Below, piece by piece: positions 31,136 through 41,400 of a stretch of 64,000 nucleotides of DNA (position 1 is the stretch's first letter; each line of letters begins with the position of its first letter). The position numbers were made by a program, and so were the translations under genes. The stretch is from the NCBI RefSeq assembly GCF_029945885.1, contig NZ_JAQSDK010000028.1:62001-126000 (forward strand), in the 5' to 3' direction. Below the pieces are notes generated by a model, which saw only the letters and a list, made by a program, of their open reading frames with translations, did not search any database and was not told where the DNA came from. The stretch comes from Brevundimonas sp. Lineage in GTDB: Bacteria > Pseudomonadota > Alphaproteobacteria > Caulobacterales > Caulobacteraceae.

Positions 31136-32247
31136 TGCCCTTTCCCTTCGACATCACCGCTACCGAAGGCCGCGCCCGCACCGGGGTGCTGAAGACCGCG
31201 CGCGGCGACGTCCGCACCCCGGCCTTCATGCCGGTCGGCACCGCTGCCACCGTCAAGGCCATGACCGTCGACCAGGTGGCCCAGACCGGGGCCGACATCC
31301 TGCTGGGCAACACCTATCACCTGATGCTGCGCCCCGGGGCGGAGCGGATGCAGCGACTGGGTGGGCTGCACAAATTCATGGGCTGGACCAAACCCATCCT
31401 GACCGACAGCGGCGGGTTCCAGGTCATGTCGCTGGCGGGCATCTCCAAGGTGAAGGAGGAGGCGGTGACCTTCTCCAGCCATATCGACGGCTCCAAACAC
31501 GTGCTGACGCCGGAACGGTCGATCCAGATCCAGGCCGACTGTATCGGGGCCGACATCTCGATGCAGCTGGACCAGTGCGTGGCCTGGCCGGCAGAGGAAC
31601 CGGCCGCCCGTGCCGCGATGGAACTTTCGGTGCGCTGGGGCGCGCGGTCCAAGGCCGCCTTCGGCACCCGCGAGACCCAGGCCCTGTTCGGCATCCAGCA
31701 GGGCTCGACCTTCGAAAACCTGCGCCGGGAATCGTCCGAGCGGCTGCAGGAAATCGGTTTCGACGGCTATGCGCTCGGCGGGCTGGCCGTCGGCGAGGGC
31801 CACCAGGCCATGTGCGAGGTGCTGGACTATGCGCCCGAAATGCTGCCCGCCGACCGGCCCCGTTATCTGATGGGCGTCGGCAAGCCCGTCGATCTGGTCG
31901 AGGCGGTCTGGCGCGGGGTCGACATGTTCGACTGCGTCCTGCCGACCCGGGCCGGACGTCACGGCCAGGCCTGGACCTGGGACGGGCCGCTGAACCTCAA
32001 GGGGGCGCGCTTCGCCGAGGACCAGGACCCGCTGGACCCGGACAGCGCCTGCCCGGCCTCCAGCGCCTATTCAAAGGCCTATCTGCACCATCTGGTGCGG
32101 ACCGACGAGATTCTGGGCAAGATCCTGATCAGCTGGCACAATATCGCCTTCTACCAGACGCTGACGGCGGCGATGCGCGAGGCCATCGCCCACGGCCGGT
32201 TCGAGACCTTCCGGCGCGACTTCCACGCCCGCCACACCTCGAACTAG
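31135..32247 (+). CDS. tgt: queuine/preQ1 tRNA-guanine transglycosylase
   Basis: [54 protein letters not shown]-terminal zinc residues. Confidence 0.97.
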   Translation: MPFPFDITATEGRARTGVLKTARGDVRTPAFMPVGTAATVKAMTVDQVAQTGADILLGNTYHLMLRPGAERMQRLGGLHKFMGWTKPILTDSGGFQVMSLAGISKVKEEAVTFSSHIDGSKHVLTPERSIQIQADCIGADISMQLDQCVAWPAEEPAARAAMELSVRWGARSKAAFGTRETQALFGIQQGSTFENLRRESSERLQEIGFDGYALGGLAVGEGHQAMCEVLDYAPEMLPADRPRYLMGVGKPVDLVEAVWRGVDMFDCVLPTRAGRHGQAWTWDGPLNLKGARFAEDQDPLDPDSACPASSAYSKAYLHHLVRTDEILGKILISWHNIAFYQTLTAAMREAIAHGRFETFRRDFHARHTSN

Positions 32248-32801
32248 CGGCGCGCGGTCCGCGCGGGCTCGAACCAGCTGGGGGCCGCCGGCGGGGCACA
32301 GTTGCGCTGCATACCCATCCCCTTGAGGAAGGCCCGGCGCATCCGCCCGGCCTGAAGCGCCGCCTGGACGTCGCGCTCATGCCGGGCCGCGCCGCTGAGA
32401 CGCCGGATCCAGTTGCTGCCCGGGATGAAGTCGGTCGTGGTGTCGCGCACGACACCCAGGGCCGCCTGGGCTGTCGCATCCGCAGCCCGTTCGCTCATAT
32501 AGCGACCGTCCGCGGGAGGCGGCTCATCCATATCCGGCCCGAGCGCGTCATCCAGCCGAACGACTTCCGCCCCGATGGTCGCGCAGCGGCCCATGTTGCG
32601 CATGTCGTAGGGATTGGCCTGGGCCTGCAGCAGCACCGTCGGAATGACCTCGGGACGCAGGTTGAGAATGTCCATCGGGGCCGTGGCCGCCTGGCCGAAG
32701 CCCGCGCCGAACTGTTCAGCGCCATCCATGGCCGAATGCCCGGCGTTGCAGCCCGCGACGGCGAAACAGGACAGGGTGATGATGAAAACTGGCGTACGCA
32801 T
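32244..32801 (-). CDS. hypothetical lipoprotein
   Basis: [21 protein letters not shown] lipobox; convergent overlap with tgt. Confidence 0.65.
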   Translation of the reverse strand: MRTPVFIITLSCFAVAGCNAGHSAMDGAEQFGAGFGQAATAPMDILNLRPEVIPTVLLQAQANPYDMRNMGRCATIGAEVVRLDDALGPDMDEPPPADGRYMSERAADATAQAALGVVRDTTTDFIPGSNWIRRLSGAARHERDVQAALQAGRMRRAFLKGMGMQRNCAPPAAPSWFEPARTARR

Positions 32802-32943
32802 TCTTGTCTTACAGCACGGCCAGATGGCGATCGGAAGGCCGTTCACCGGGATGTTGCGCAAGCCGCAGACGTCATGCTTGTCTTGGAGGAACACGATTCC
32901 CGCTACCCGCATGCCGGGTGCGCTGAGCCCACGGTGTGACACC

Positions 32944-33057
32944 ATGCTGAAAGCCCTGCTTCAACGCCTGCGCTGCAAGCACGAATACAGATACAGCCGC
33001 AGCAGGCCCGGAAGCCTGGTCTGCAAGAAATGCGATGCCCGCAAGGCCAACCCCTGA
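32944..33057 (+). CDS. putative 37-aa zinc-ribbon-like microprotein
   Basis: MLKALLQRLRCKHEYRYSRSRPGSLVCKKCDARKANP*, CxH...CxxC spacing; lies at the 3' end of the 32614-33057 frame. Confidence 0.45.
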   Translation: MLKALLQRLRCKHEYRYSRSRPGSLVCKKCDARKANP

Positions 33058-33098
33058 GGCGGGGCGGCCAGACCGGCGACGCGAATATAAAGAGGGGA

Positions 33099-33175
33099 TG
33101 GTACGCCCCCCCGGGCTCGAACCGGGGACCCTCTGATTAAAAGTCAGATGCTCTAACCAACTGAGCTAGGGGCGC
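33099..33175 (-). tRNA. tRNA-Lys(UUU), CCA encoded
   Basis: Minus strand GCGCCCCTAGCTCAGTTGGTTAGAGCATCTGACTTTTAATCAGAGGGTCCCCGGTTCGAGCCCGGGGGGGCGTACCA folds as cloverleaf, anticodon TTT in CTTTTAA. Confidence 0.96.
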
Positions 33176-33298
33176 ACACTGGATTCGCGCTTTGCGAACC
33201 ACCAGACGGCGGCTTTTGTTGCATCCGCGCGGTCGGGTCAAGACCATGGACGCATCCAAATGCTCGACCATCCGGTTTTTGCCGCCTAGTCAGGACCC

Positions 33299-34387
33299 AT
33301 GAAACCCCTTTCCGGCCTGCGTATCATCGAATTTGACGGCCTCGGCCCAGTGACCTTCGCCGGTATGATGCTGGCCGACCTGGGGGCCGATGTATTGCGG
33401 TTGACGCGCAGTGCGGCGGCCGGAACCGGCGCGTTCAGCGAGGTCGGCGGCGAGATCCTGCACCGCGGCCGGTCGGCGGTGAGCGTCAATCTGAAGGATC
33501 CGGCCGACCATGTCCGGGTCATGGACCTGATCGGGGCGGCCGACGCGGTGATCGAGGGGTTTCGCCCGGGGGTGATGGAACGGCTGGGCCTGGGACCCGA
33601 CGACTGCGCCGCGGCCAATCCCCGCCTCGTCTATGGCCGGATCACCGGCTGGGGCCAGACCGGGCCGATGGCGCAACAGGTCGGTCATGACCTCAATTAC
33701 ATCGCCCTCACGGGGGCCCTGCACGCAACCGGCGAGCCCGATCGACCGCCACGGCCACCGCTGAACCTGGTCGGGGACTATGGCGGCGGGGCCATGCTGG
33801 TCGTGGTCGGGGTGCTCGCCGCCCTGCTGGAAGCGAAGGCCACCGGCCGCGGCCGGGTGGTCGACGCCGCCATGACCGACGGCTCGGCCCTGCTGATGAG
33901 CCTGTTCTATGCCCTGCAGGCGCGAGGCCTCTGGAGCGACACGCGCGGAGGCAATCTGCTGGACGGCGGGGCCCCCTTCTATCGTTGCTACACCTGCGCC
34001 GACGGACGATTCGTCGCCGTCGGCGCGCTGGAGCCCCAGTTCTATGCGGCCCTGATCGCCGGACTGGGCCTGACGGCGGATGAAGCCCCCCAGTACGACA
34101 TGGCCGGTTGGCCAGAGCTGCATGCCCGGTTCGAATCCCTGTTCGCCACCCGCGACCGCGACGACTGGGCCGCCCGCTTCGCCGGCACCGACGCCTGCGT
34201 CACCCCGGTCCTCAGCCTCGCCGAAGCCCCCGGCCATCCGCACAATATGGCCCGCGGCACCCTTGCCGGCACCCCGGTCCAGCCCGGGCCCGCACCCCGG
34301 TTCGATGGCGGCATCATCGCCCCGACCGGGCGGCCGGACGATCTGTCCCTGGACGGAGCCGTGGCCGCCTGGAGACGACCCGGCTAG
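33299..34387 (+). CDS. CaiB/BaiF CoA-transferase family protein (alpha-methylacyl-CoA racemase-like)
   Basis: PLSGLRIIEFDGLGPVTFAGMMLADLGADVLRL, VEGFRPGVMERLGLG-like, GRITGWGQTGP, GHDLNYIALTGAL. Confidence 0.93.
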   Translation: MKPLSGLRIIEFDGLGPVTFAGMMLADLGADVLRLTRSAAAGTGAFSEVGGEILHRGRSAVSVNLKDPADHVRVMDLIGAADAVIEGFRPGVMERLGLGPDDCAAANPRLVYGRITGWGQTGPMAQQVGHDLNYIALTGALHATGEPDRPPRPPLNLVGDYGGGAMLVVVGVLAALLEAKATGRGRVVDAAMTDGSALLMSLFYALQARGLWSDTRGGNLLDGGAPFYRCYTCADGRFVAVGALEPQFYAALIAGLGLTADEAPQYDMAGWPELHARFESLFATRDRDDWAARFAGTDACVTPVLSLAEAPGHPHNMARGTLAGTPVQPGPAPRFDGGIIAPTGRPDDLSLDGAVAAWRRPG

Positions 34388-36123
34388 GCGACCGCTGCCG
34401 CCTCGGGCCGCGCCGACCGGTCGTCGACACAGGCGTCAAGCAGGGCCGCCGCCAGGGCCGTCGGATCGATCGGCTTGGTCAGGAACACATTGACCCCGGC
34501 CGCCTCCCAGGCCTCACGATGCGTGCCCAGGGCATTGGCCGTCAGGGCGATGACCGGCGTATCGCGGTTGACCCCCTCCTGACGCAGCCGGAGACTGGCC
34601 TCGATTCCGTCCATCACCGGCATCTGCATGTCCATCAGGATGGCGTCGAAGCGTTCGATCGCCGCCGCCTCAACCGCCAGGGCCCCGTTCTCGACCAGGG
34701 TCAGACGGCAACCGTGCGGCTCCAGCAGCAGGGTCAGGATCTGACGGTTCACGGCATGGTCCTCGGCTGCGAGGATCGATCGTCCGGCCAGCGACCCCAC
34801 CTCGGACACAAACGGGGCCGCCACCGGCTCAGACCGTTCCATCGTCTCGACCGGCAGGACCAGGGTGAAGGTCGTCCCCTCTCCCTCGACACTGTCGACG
34901 GCAAGCGTGCCGCCCATCAGTTCGGCCAGACGCCGGCTAATGGCCAGGCCGAGCCCCGTGCCGCCGAAACGGCGCGTTGTGCCGACGTCGGCCTGTTCAA
35001 AACTGTTGAACACCTCGACAAGACGATCGGCAGGGATGCCGCAACCACTGTCGCGGACGGCGACACTCAGCTGCTGTCCGGCCTCATCCCAGCCAGCCGA
35101 AACCCGGATTTCACCTTCGGCGGTAAATTTGACGGCATTGGACATCAGGTTGAACAGGATCTGCTGAAACCGCAGCGGGTCGGTGCGCAGACAGTCCGGC
35201 ACCTCCCGGGCGACGGTGATCTTCAGGCCAACGCCGCTGGCCCGCGCCCGGGGTTCCCACAGGCGTTTCAGCGAGGCCAGCCGCTCGCGCACGTCCATTT
35301 CAGCGGCTTCCATCTGCATCTTGCCGGCCTCGATCTTCGAGAAGTCCAGCACGTCGTTGAGCAGGCCCATCAGCACATCGCCGGCATCGGTCAGCATCGA
35401 GACATGGGTCTTCTGCGGCCCACTCAGTCGGGTGCGACCCAGCAGGTTCCCGGCCGAGATCACCGCATTCATCGGCGTGCGGATCTCGTGGCTGACCACC
35501 GCCAGAAAGTCGGATTTCGCGGCGCTGGCGATCTCGGCCTTTCGCCGCTGCTCATCGGCCTCGCGTTTGGCTTCGCGCAGCACCCGGTTGGTCATGGAGC
35601 TCTGGCGCACGGCCACGACCAGATGCGCCATATAGAGCAGCCCCCCGACCGGAACGAGCAGGTCAATCCAGCTTTGACTCTGCAGAGCCCCGATCAGGGG
35701 CAGGCCCAGAAAATAGGCGGCGTGGGGTGTGACGGCGCAAAACAGAATCCCGCGATCATGGTGCATGTGCAGGCTGACGTGCAGCAGCCCGCCGGTACAC
35801 TGGACCATGGCGAAGATCCGCCCGACCTCACCGCCGTTGAACCAGAGGTAGGCGGTAATTCCGGCATAGACGATGACCGACACCATCGTGACGCCGCAGC
35901 ACAATACCCGATAGGCCGTGCTCACGGCCATGTCCGGAGTCAGCCGGAGCGGGCGGAAGATCGCCGCATCCAGATACTGGGTGGCGACCACGGCCAGAAA
36001 CCACCACAGGGGCCAGGCCGAAGGGGCCATGATCCAGGCGGCCACGCCGATGAAAGCCGCCAGTCCAATTCGGGACTTCAGCTCCCTGAAACGGACCTGG
36101 GCAACGGTGGCGCACGCAGACAT
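34384..36123 (-). CDS. membrane hybrid histidine kinase with receiver domain
   Basis: N-terminal TM helices; FLAVVSHEIRTPMNAVI; NLMSNAVKFT, DSGCGI, GGTGLGLAI; receiver DAILMDMQMPVMDG. Confidence 0.95.
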   Translation of the reverse strand: MSACATVAQVRFRELKSRIGLAAFIGVAAWIMAPSAWPLWWFLAVVATQYLDAAIFRPLRLTPDMAVSTAYRVLCCGVTMVSVIVYAGITAYLWFNGGEVGRIFAMVQCTGGLLHVSLHMHHDRGILFCAVTPHAAYFLGLPLIGALQSQSWIDLLVPVGGLLYMAHLVVAVRQSSMTNRVLREAKREADEQRRKAEIASAAKSDFLAVVSHEIRTPMNAVISAGNLLGRTRLSGPQKTHVSMLTDAGDVLMGLLNDVLDFSKIEAGKMQMEAAEMDVRERLASLKRLWEPRARASGVGLKITVAREVPDCLRTDPLRFQQILFNLMSNAVKFTAEGEIRVSAGWDEAGQQLSVAVRDSGCGIPADRLVEVFNSFEQADVGTTRRFGGTGLGLAISRRLAELMGGTLAVDSVEGEGTTFTLVLPVETMERSEPVAAPFVSEVGSLAGRSILAAEDHAVNRQILTLLLEPHGCRLTLVENGALAVEAAAIERFDAILMDMQMPVMDGIEASLRLRQEGVNRDTPVIALTANALGTHREAWEAAGVNVFLTKPIDPTALAAALLDACVDDRSARPEAAAVA

Positions 36124-36268
36124 CGCTATTCAAATCTCCCAGCGGCTTCACCAAACCAGCAATTGGCGAAGGATTGGTTGCCGGTCGGGATGACCGCTGC
36201 CACGATCCCGGCTATGGAACGCCGCTGGCTGGCTTTGCGTTGAGCTTCTGAGCCTGGGGAGACATCTG

Positions 36269-36532
36269 ATGAAGCGTTTGATTCTGGCGGCCGTATTCGG
36301 AGCCGCCGCGGTCGTGAGCGGCTGCGACAGCCGCGGATCGGTCAATGACTACGACGAGGCCGCCCAGCCGGCAGAAGACGCACCGGTCGCGCCGATGACC
36401 GAGGAAATTCCGCTGCCGGATCCGACTCCGGCCGTGACGGACACCCCGCCCGTGGATTCCTCGACCGTTCCCCCGGAAAAACGCACCTCTGCCGAAACCG
36501 TCCGGCCCGAGAGCGAAACCCTGTTTTACTGA
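36269..36532 (+). CDS. small lipoprotein
   Basis: MKRLILAAVFGAAAVVSGCDS lipobox, Pro/acidic-rich C-terminus. Confidence 0.7.
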   Translation: MKRLILAAVFGAAAVVSGCDSRGSVNDYDEAAQPAEDAPVAPMTEEIPLPDPTPAVTDTPPVDSSTVPPEKRTSAETVRPESETLFY

Positions 36533-36645
36533 CCCGAAGTCTCCGGACTCGCCACAGGAGCGCCACAGGCTGATGCGATGGCGAAACCCAACCCGGCGCT
36601 CCGGCTTCCTCCCGGTCTCCGACTGACGTTGCCGAAGGTTCGAGT

Positions 36646-38436
36646 TTGACGCCCAGGCCCATCTTACTGCTCACCGGGCTGGCGCTCTGGTTGACCTGGA
36701 CGGTCGCTGCGGTGGCCGAGCCCCGGGCCCAGATCCGGGGCGATCTGGACGGGGCCCTGCGCGAGCAGCTGGAACGCGCCATCGGCGACGTCGACGGTGC
36801 CCCCGACAGCCGGTTCGAGGCGCGTCGTCGCGCCCGCAGCGCCGTCGAGTCTGCCGACGCCCTGCTCCGCTCCGAAGGCTATTATCAGTCCTCGATCCAG
36901 GATGTGGTCGAGGGGGACGAGACCCCCGTGGCCATCGTCGATATCCAGCCTGGCCAACGCTTTCGACTGACCGAGCCCACGATATTGTGGGCTGCCCCCG
37001 TCCCCGATCCGGAAACCAGCGCGGCCGTAACCGGCGAAGTCGGGTTGACCGCCGGCGAACCCGGCCGTGCGGTGGATGTGATCGCCGCCGAAGGCCGGAT
37101 CATCGCCGGTCTGACGCGCCGGGGCTATGCTGACGCCCGGACCGAGCCGCGCCGGGTCGTCGTCGACCACGCGACCTTCACGGTCGAACCCAATTTCAAC
37201 ATCCTGGCCGGCCGACTGGTGCAACTGGACGGCGTCCGGCTGGAAACCCGCGGCCCGACCAACCCGGCCTGGGTCGCCGGTCTCGCGCCCTGGAGTCCGG
37301 GCGACCGCTATGATCCGGACAAGGTGGCGGAACTGGAACGCCGACTGCTCGAAACCGGTGTCTATGACGGCGTGGGTGTCGCCCTGTCGCCGCAGGAACA
37401 GGTCACCGACAACGGCCTGCGGCCGATCATCGTCACCCTCACCGACCGTCCGCGCCGGATTCTGGAAGCGGGGGCCAGTTTCTCGACCGCCGAGGGCTCG
37501 GGCGTCGACGTCATCTGGACCCACTACAACCGGTTCGGGCGCGCCGACACCCTGCGGTATCAGGCCCGGCTGGCCAATATCAACAGCCGGATCGGCGCTG
37601 ACCTCAGCCTGCCCCACTGGCGGCGTCCCGGCCGGACCCTGACCCTGTCGGCCGCGGTGGTCAACGAGGACACCGACGCCTATCGCCGGACCGCCATCAG
37701 CCTCGCCGCCGACCTCCGCCAGCGGCTGGGCCGGACCTCATGGATCAGCTACGGCCTGGGTGTCGACGCCGGCAACTATGATGAGAATCGCTTCGATCCA
37801 CTGTCGTCGCTGCCGCTCAATTTCAACCGCGACCTGGTGATCCTGACCGGTCGCGGCAATGCCTATATCGACCGTTCAAACGACCCGCTGGACCCGACGA
37901 AGGGCTGGCGCATGACCATATCGGCCCAGCCGACGCTCGTGGGCGGCGAGGAGACGGCAGCCTTCCTGAGAGCCGAGGGACAGGTCACCGGCTATCTGCC
38001 GCTTCAGGGCAGTGCCAGGACCGTGCTGGCCGGGCGCCTGCGGCTGGGCTCCATCCTTGGCGGCAGCGAGCTGTCGGTGCCGTCCGACCGGCTGTTCTAT
38101 GCCGGCGGCGGCGGCTCGGTGCGGGGCTTCACCTATCAGGGCGTCAATCCCCGGCTCCCGGATGACACACCGCGCGGCGGCGTCTCCCTGTTCGAGACCG
38201 CGATCGAGCTGCGTCAGGACATCGGCCACGGCTTCGGCATGGTCGCCTTCCTGGACGCCGGGTCGGTCGGCTTCCAGCCGACTCCCGATTTCGCCAATCT
38301 GCGCTACGGCGCAGGCTTCGGCGTTCGCTACAAATTACCGTTCGGGCCCATCCGCGCCGATATCGCCATCCCGCTCGACAAACGCGACGGTGACGCCGAC
38401 TTCCAGGTCTATGTCAGCATCGGCCAGGCGTTTTGA
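36646..38436 (+). CDS. tamA: TamA-like outer membrane protein (POTRA/Omp85 family)
   Basis: Signal peptide, POTRA-like repeats, C-terminal barrel (FYAGGGGSVRGFTYQGVNPR, YGAGFGVRYKLPFGPIRADIAIPL); TTG start; coupled to tamB. Confidence 0.9.
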   Translation: MTPRPILLLTGLALWLTWTVAAVAEPRAQIRGDLDGALREQLERAIGDVDGAPDSRFEARRRARSAVESADALLRSEGYYQSSIQDVVEGDETPVAIVDIQPGQRFRLTEPTILWAAPVPDPETSAAVTGEVGLTAGEPGRAVDVIAAEGRIIAGLTRRGYADARTEPRRVVVDHATFTVEPNFNILAGRLVQLDGVRLETRGPTNPAWVAGLAPWSPGDRYDPDKVAELERRLLETGVYDGVGVALSPQEQVTDNGLRPIIVTLTDRPRRILEAGASFSTAEGSGVDVIWTHYNRFGRADTLRYQARLANINSRIGADLSLPHWRRPGRTLTLSAAVVNEDTDAYRRTAISLAADLRQRLGRTSWISYGLGVDAGNYDENRFDPLSSLPLNFNRDLVILTGRGNAYIDRSNDPLDPTKGWRMTISAQPTLVGGEETAAFLRAEGQVTGYLPLQGSARTVLAGRLRLGSILGGSELSVPSDRLFYAGGGGSVRGFTYQGVNPRLPDDTPRGGVSLFETAIELRQDIGHGFGMVAFLDAGSVGFQPTPDFANLRYGAGFGVRYKLPFGPIRADIAIPLDKRDGDADFQVYVSIGQAF

Positions 38437-41400
38437 CCGACTCCCCCGCCCCCGAAACGGACCCGGCCACGGTGCCGGATACCCCGGCTGAAACGGCCCG
38501 GAAAAAGCGCACGCGCCTGCAGGCCTTCGCCTTCTTCGGCGGCATCGCCACGGCGATCGTGCTCGCCCTGCTCGTGGTGGGTCTCGTCGGCGGCCGTATG
38601 TACCTGCTGTCGGATTCCGGACGGACCCTGGTCACCACCTTCGCCTCGGGCCAGAAGATCGGCCGGTTCGGCCGGCTGAACGTCGAGGGAGTCCGGGGCG
38701 ACCTGTTCGACGACTTCACCATTGATCGCGTCACGGTCACGGACGCCAAGGGTGTCTGGCTCGAAGCCCGCAAGGTCCATGTCGACTGGTCCTACTGGGC
38801 CCTGGTCGGCCGCCGCTTTCATGCGACCACGGTCACCGCCGACGTCATCCGCCTGATCCGCCGCCCCGAGGTGGAACCGTCGCTGGAGCCGCCGGGTCCG
38901 GCTCCGCTGGCCATCGACATCGATTCCTTCAGCGCCGACGTCGAACTGCTGGAAGACTTCAGCAAGGAGTACGGGCGCTGGAAACTGACCGGTGAGGCCG
39001 ACATCCCGCGCACCGGGACCAAGACGGCCACCATCAGCGCCCTGAGCAACAGTCGCGAGGGCGACTTCCTGCGCCTGACCGCTGCCTTCGGCGGCAAGAT
39101 CGAGGATATGCGGGTCAATCTGCGGGCCAGCGAGGCTCGGGGCGGCCCCATCGCCGGGGCCCTCGGCTATTCGCCGGACCAGCCCTTTTCAGCCACCGCT
39201 GTCGTCAACGGCGAGGTCGTCGACGCCCTGGTGCGGACCGGCGACTTCACCCCCCTGATCGTCAAGGGACGCTACGGCAAGGACGGGGCCCGGATCGGCG
39301 GCTTCATCGACTTCTCCGGCTCGGACCTGCTGCGCCCCTTCATCAGCCGGGTCGGCCGCAAGGCGCGGTTCGGTTTCGCGACTGTGCCCGACGCCCGCCG
39401 TGACGGCTACCAGGGCATCGCCTGGCGTCTGCGCGCCGACAATATCAACTCCCGCGCCCGCGGGATGATCCGTCTGGCCGACCGCAGTGCGCCCGACGGT
39501 ATCCAGGTCGAGGTCTCGACCCCGTCACTAAGCCGCATGCTGGACCGCCCCCTGGCGGAGGCCGCGACCTGGACCGGTGTGTTCAAGGGCGAGGCCTCGG
39601 TCTGGACGCTGGACGGGGCCGCCACCCTGGCCGCAACCAACCTGCTCAGCTACCGGGCCGACCGCATCGCCGGCCCTCTGGACATTCAGGCCCGCAACGG
39701 TCGCTACACCGTCGATACAGTCCTGACCGCCAGCGGCGGATCGTCCGCGGGCGTGGTCGGGGCCCTGCTCGGTGCGACGCCGCGGGTTCAGTTGAAGGCA
39801 ACCCGATCGATCGACGGTGCCATCCTGCTCGACCAGGTCGAGGCCAAGGGGCAGGCGCTGGACATCACCGGCTCCGGCGGTCGCAATCTGGGCGGTGCCC
39901 TCAGCTTCCGGGGCCGGGCCGCCATTACCGATCTCGCGCGTCTGCGCCCGGAGGCTCGCGGTGCTCTCAGCGGCACGGTCACGGCTGTCGCCAACCGCCC
40001 GAATGCCCCTTGGAACCTGAGCTTCGACGGCCGGGGCCAGCGGCTGACGACCGGCGTGGCGGAGCTGGATCGCCTGCTTGGCGCGACGCCCCGACTGCAG
40101 CTGGACGGGGCCCTGACGGCCGGCCGGGTCGAGATCGAGTCGGGACGGCTGACCGGGGCCGCCGGCAAGGCGACCACCAGGGGATTGATCGAGGGCGACG
40201 GTCGCCTGCGCCTGGCCCTGGACTGGACCGCGGAAGGCCCGTTCGGCGTCGGCCCGGTCGAGGTCGGCGGCACCATGACCGGTGACGGGGCCCTGACCGG
40301 TACCCTGGCCAATCCCCGCGCCGACCTGCGCGCCCATTTCGACACTGTCGCCGCGGGTCCGCTGAACCTGACCGCGGCCGATCTGGTCCTCAGCTTCCGG
40401 CGCGGTGACGACGCCTCCGACGGGCGGATCGCCATGACCGCCGGTTCGAAATACGGACCGGCCACCGCCTCGGGCAATTTCTTCCTCGGCGGCAACCGGA
40501 TTCGCCTGACCGACGTCGATCTGAACGCCGGCGGCCTGGCGGCCCGGGGCGCGATCGGCCTGTCCAGCCGCGTGCCGTCCAGCGCCGACCTGACCTTTAC
40601 CGCCCGTCCCGGGGCCTTCCTCGCGACCGGCACCGCCGACGGCCGGATCCGCCTGACCGAGGATACCGGCGAGGCGTCGTCCAGCGCCGCCATCGTCAAT
40701 GTCCGGGGTCGAAACGTCCGGCTGTCCGGCTCCGCCTATGTGCTGCGTACCTTCGACCTGAACGGCACCGGCACCCTGGCCAGCCTGCCCTTCACCCTGT
40801 CGGCCGATGTCGGCGGGACCATCCCGGTCCAGTTCAACGGCGCGGGCACCTATTCACGCCAGGCCCAGGCCCAGACCGTGGTGCTGCGCGGCGGCGGCCG
40901 GGTGCGTGACATCGCCTTCAGCACCCGCAACCCGGCCGTGGTCGCCCTGTCCGGCGACGGCCGGCTGATCCGTCTGGATGTCGGCGTCGGCGGCGGCGTG
41001 CTGCTGGGCGAGCTGCGCCAGGACTCCAATGCCGCCATCCTCCAGGCCGATCTGACCAGTGTCGAACTGGGCTCCCTGGCCCCGGACATGCGCGGTCGGG
41101 TTACCGGTCGCGTCGCCTTGCGGGGATCGGGCGATGATCTGTCCGGTTCAGCCAATGTCACACTGCAGGATGTCCGCAGCATCGACGCGCCGCGCGGACT
41201 GGCCATCGACGGCACCCTCAACGCCCTGCTGGTCGACAACAGCCTCAGCATCAAGGCCAATGTCCAGGATGAGGGCGCGGTCGCCGCCGTTGTCGACCTG
41301 ACCCTGCCTGTCGTGGCCTCGGCCGCACCGCTGCGGCTGGCCGTGGCCCGCACCCGGCCGATGTCCGGCACGGTCTCGATCCAGGGCCAGATCCAGCCGA

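Noticed and set aside
33190-33245. sigma70 promoter for tRNA-Lys (TTGACC at 33236-33241, minus strand)
   Set aside because: -35-like hexamer present but no convincing -10 at the right spacing; left unannotated.
34108-36243. 711-aa plus-strand ORF opposite the membrane hybrid kinase
   Set aside because: Antisense artefact; no domain sense in the translation.
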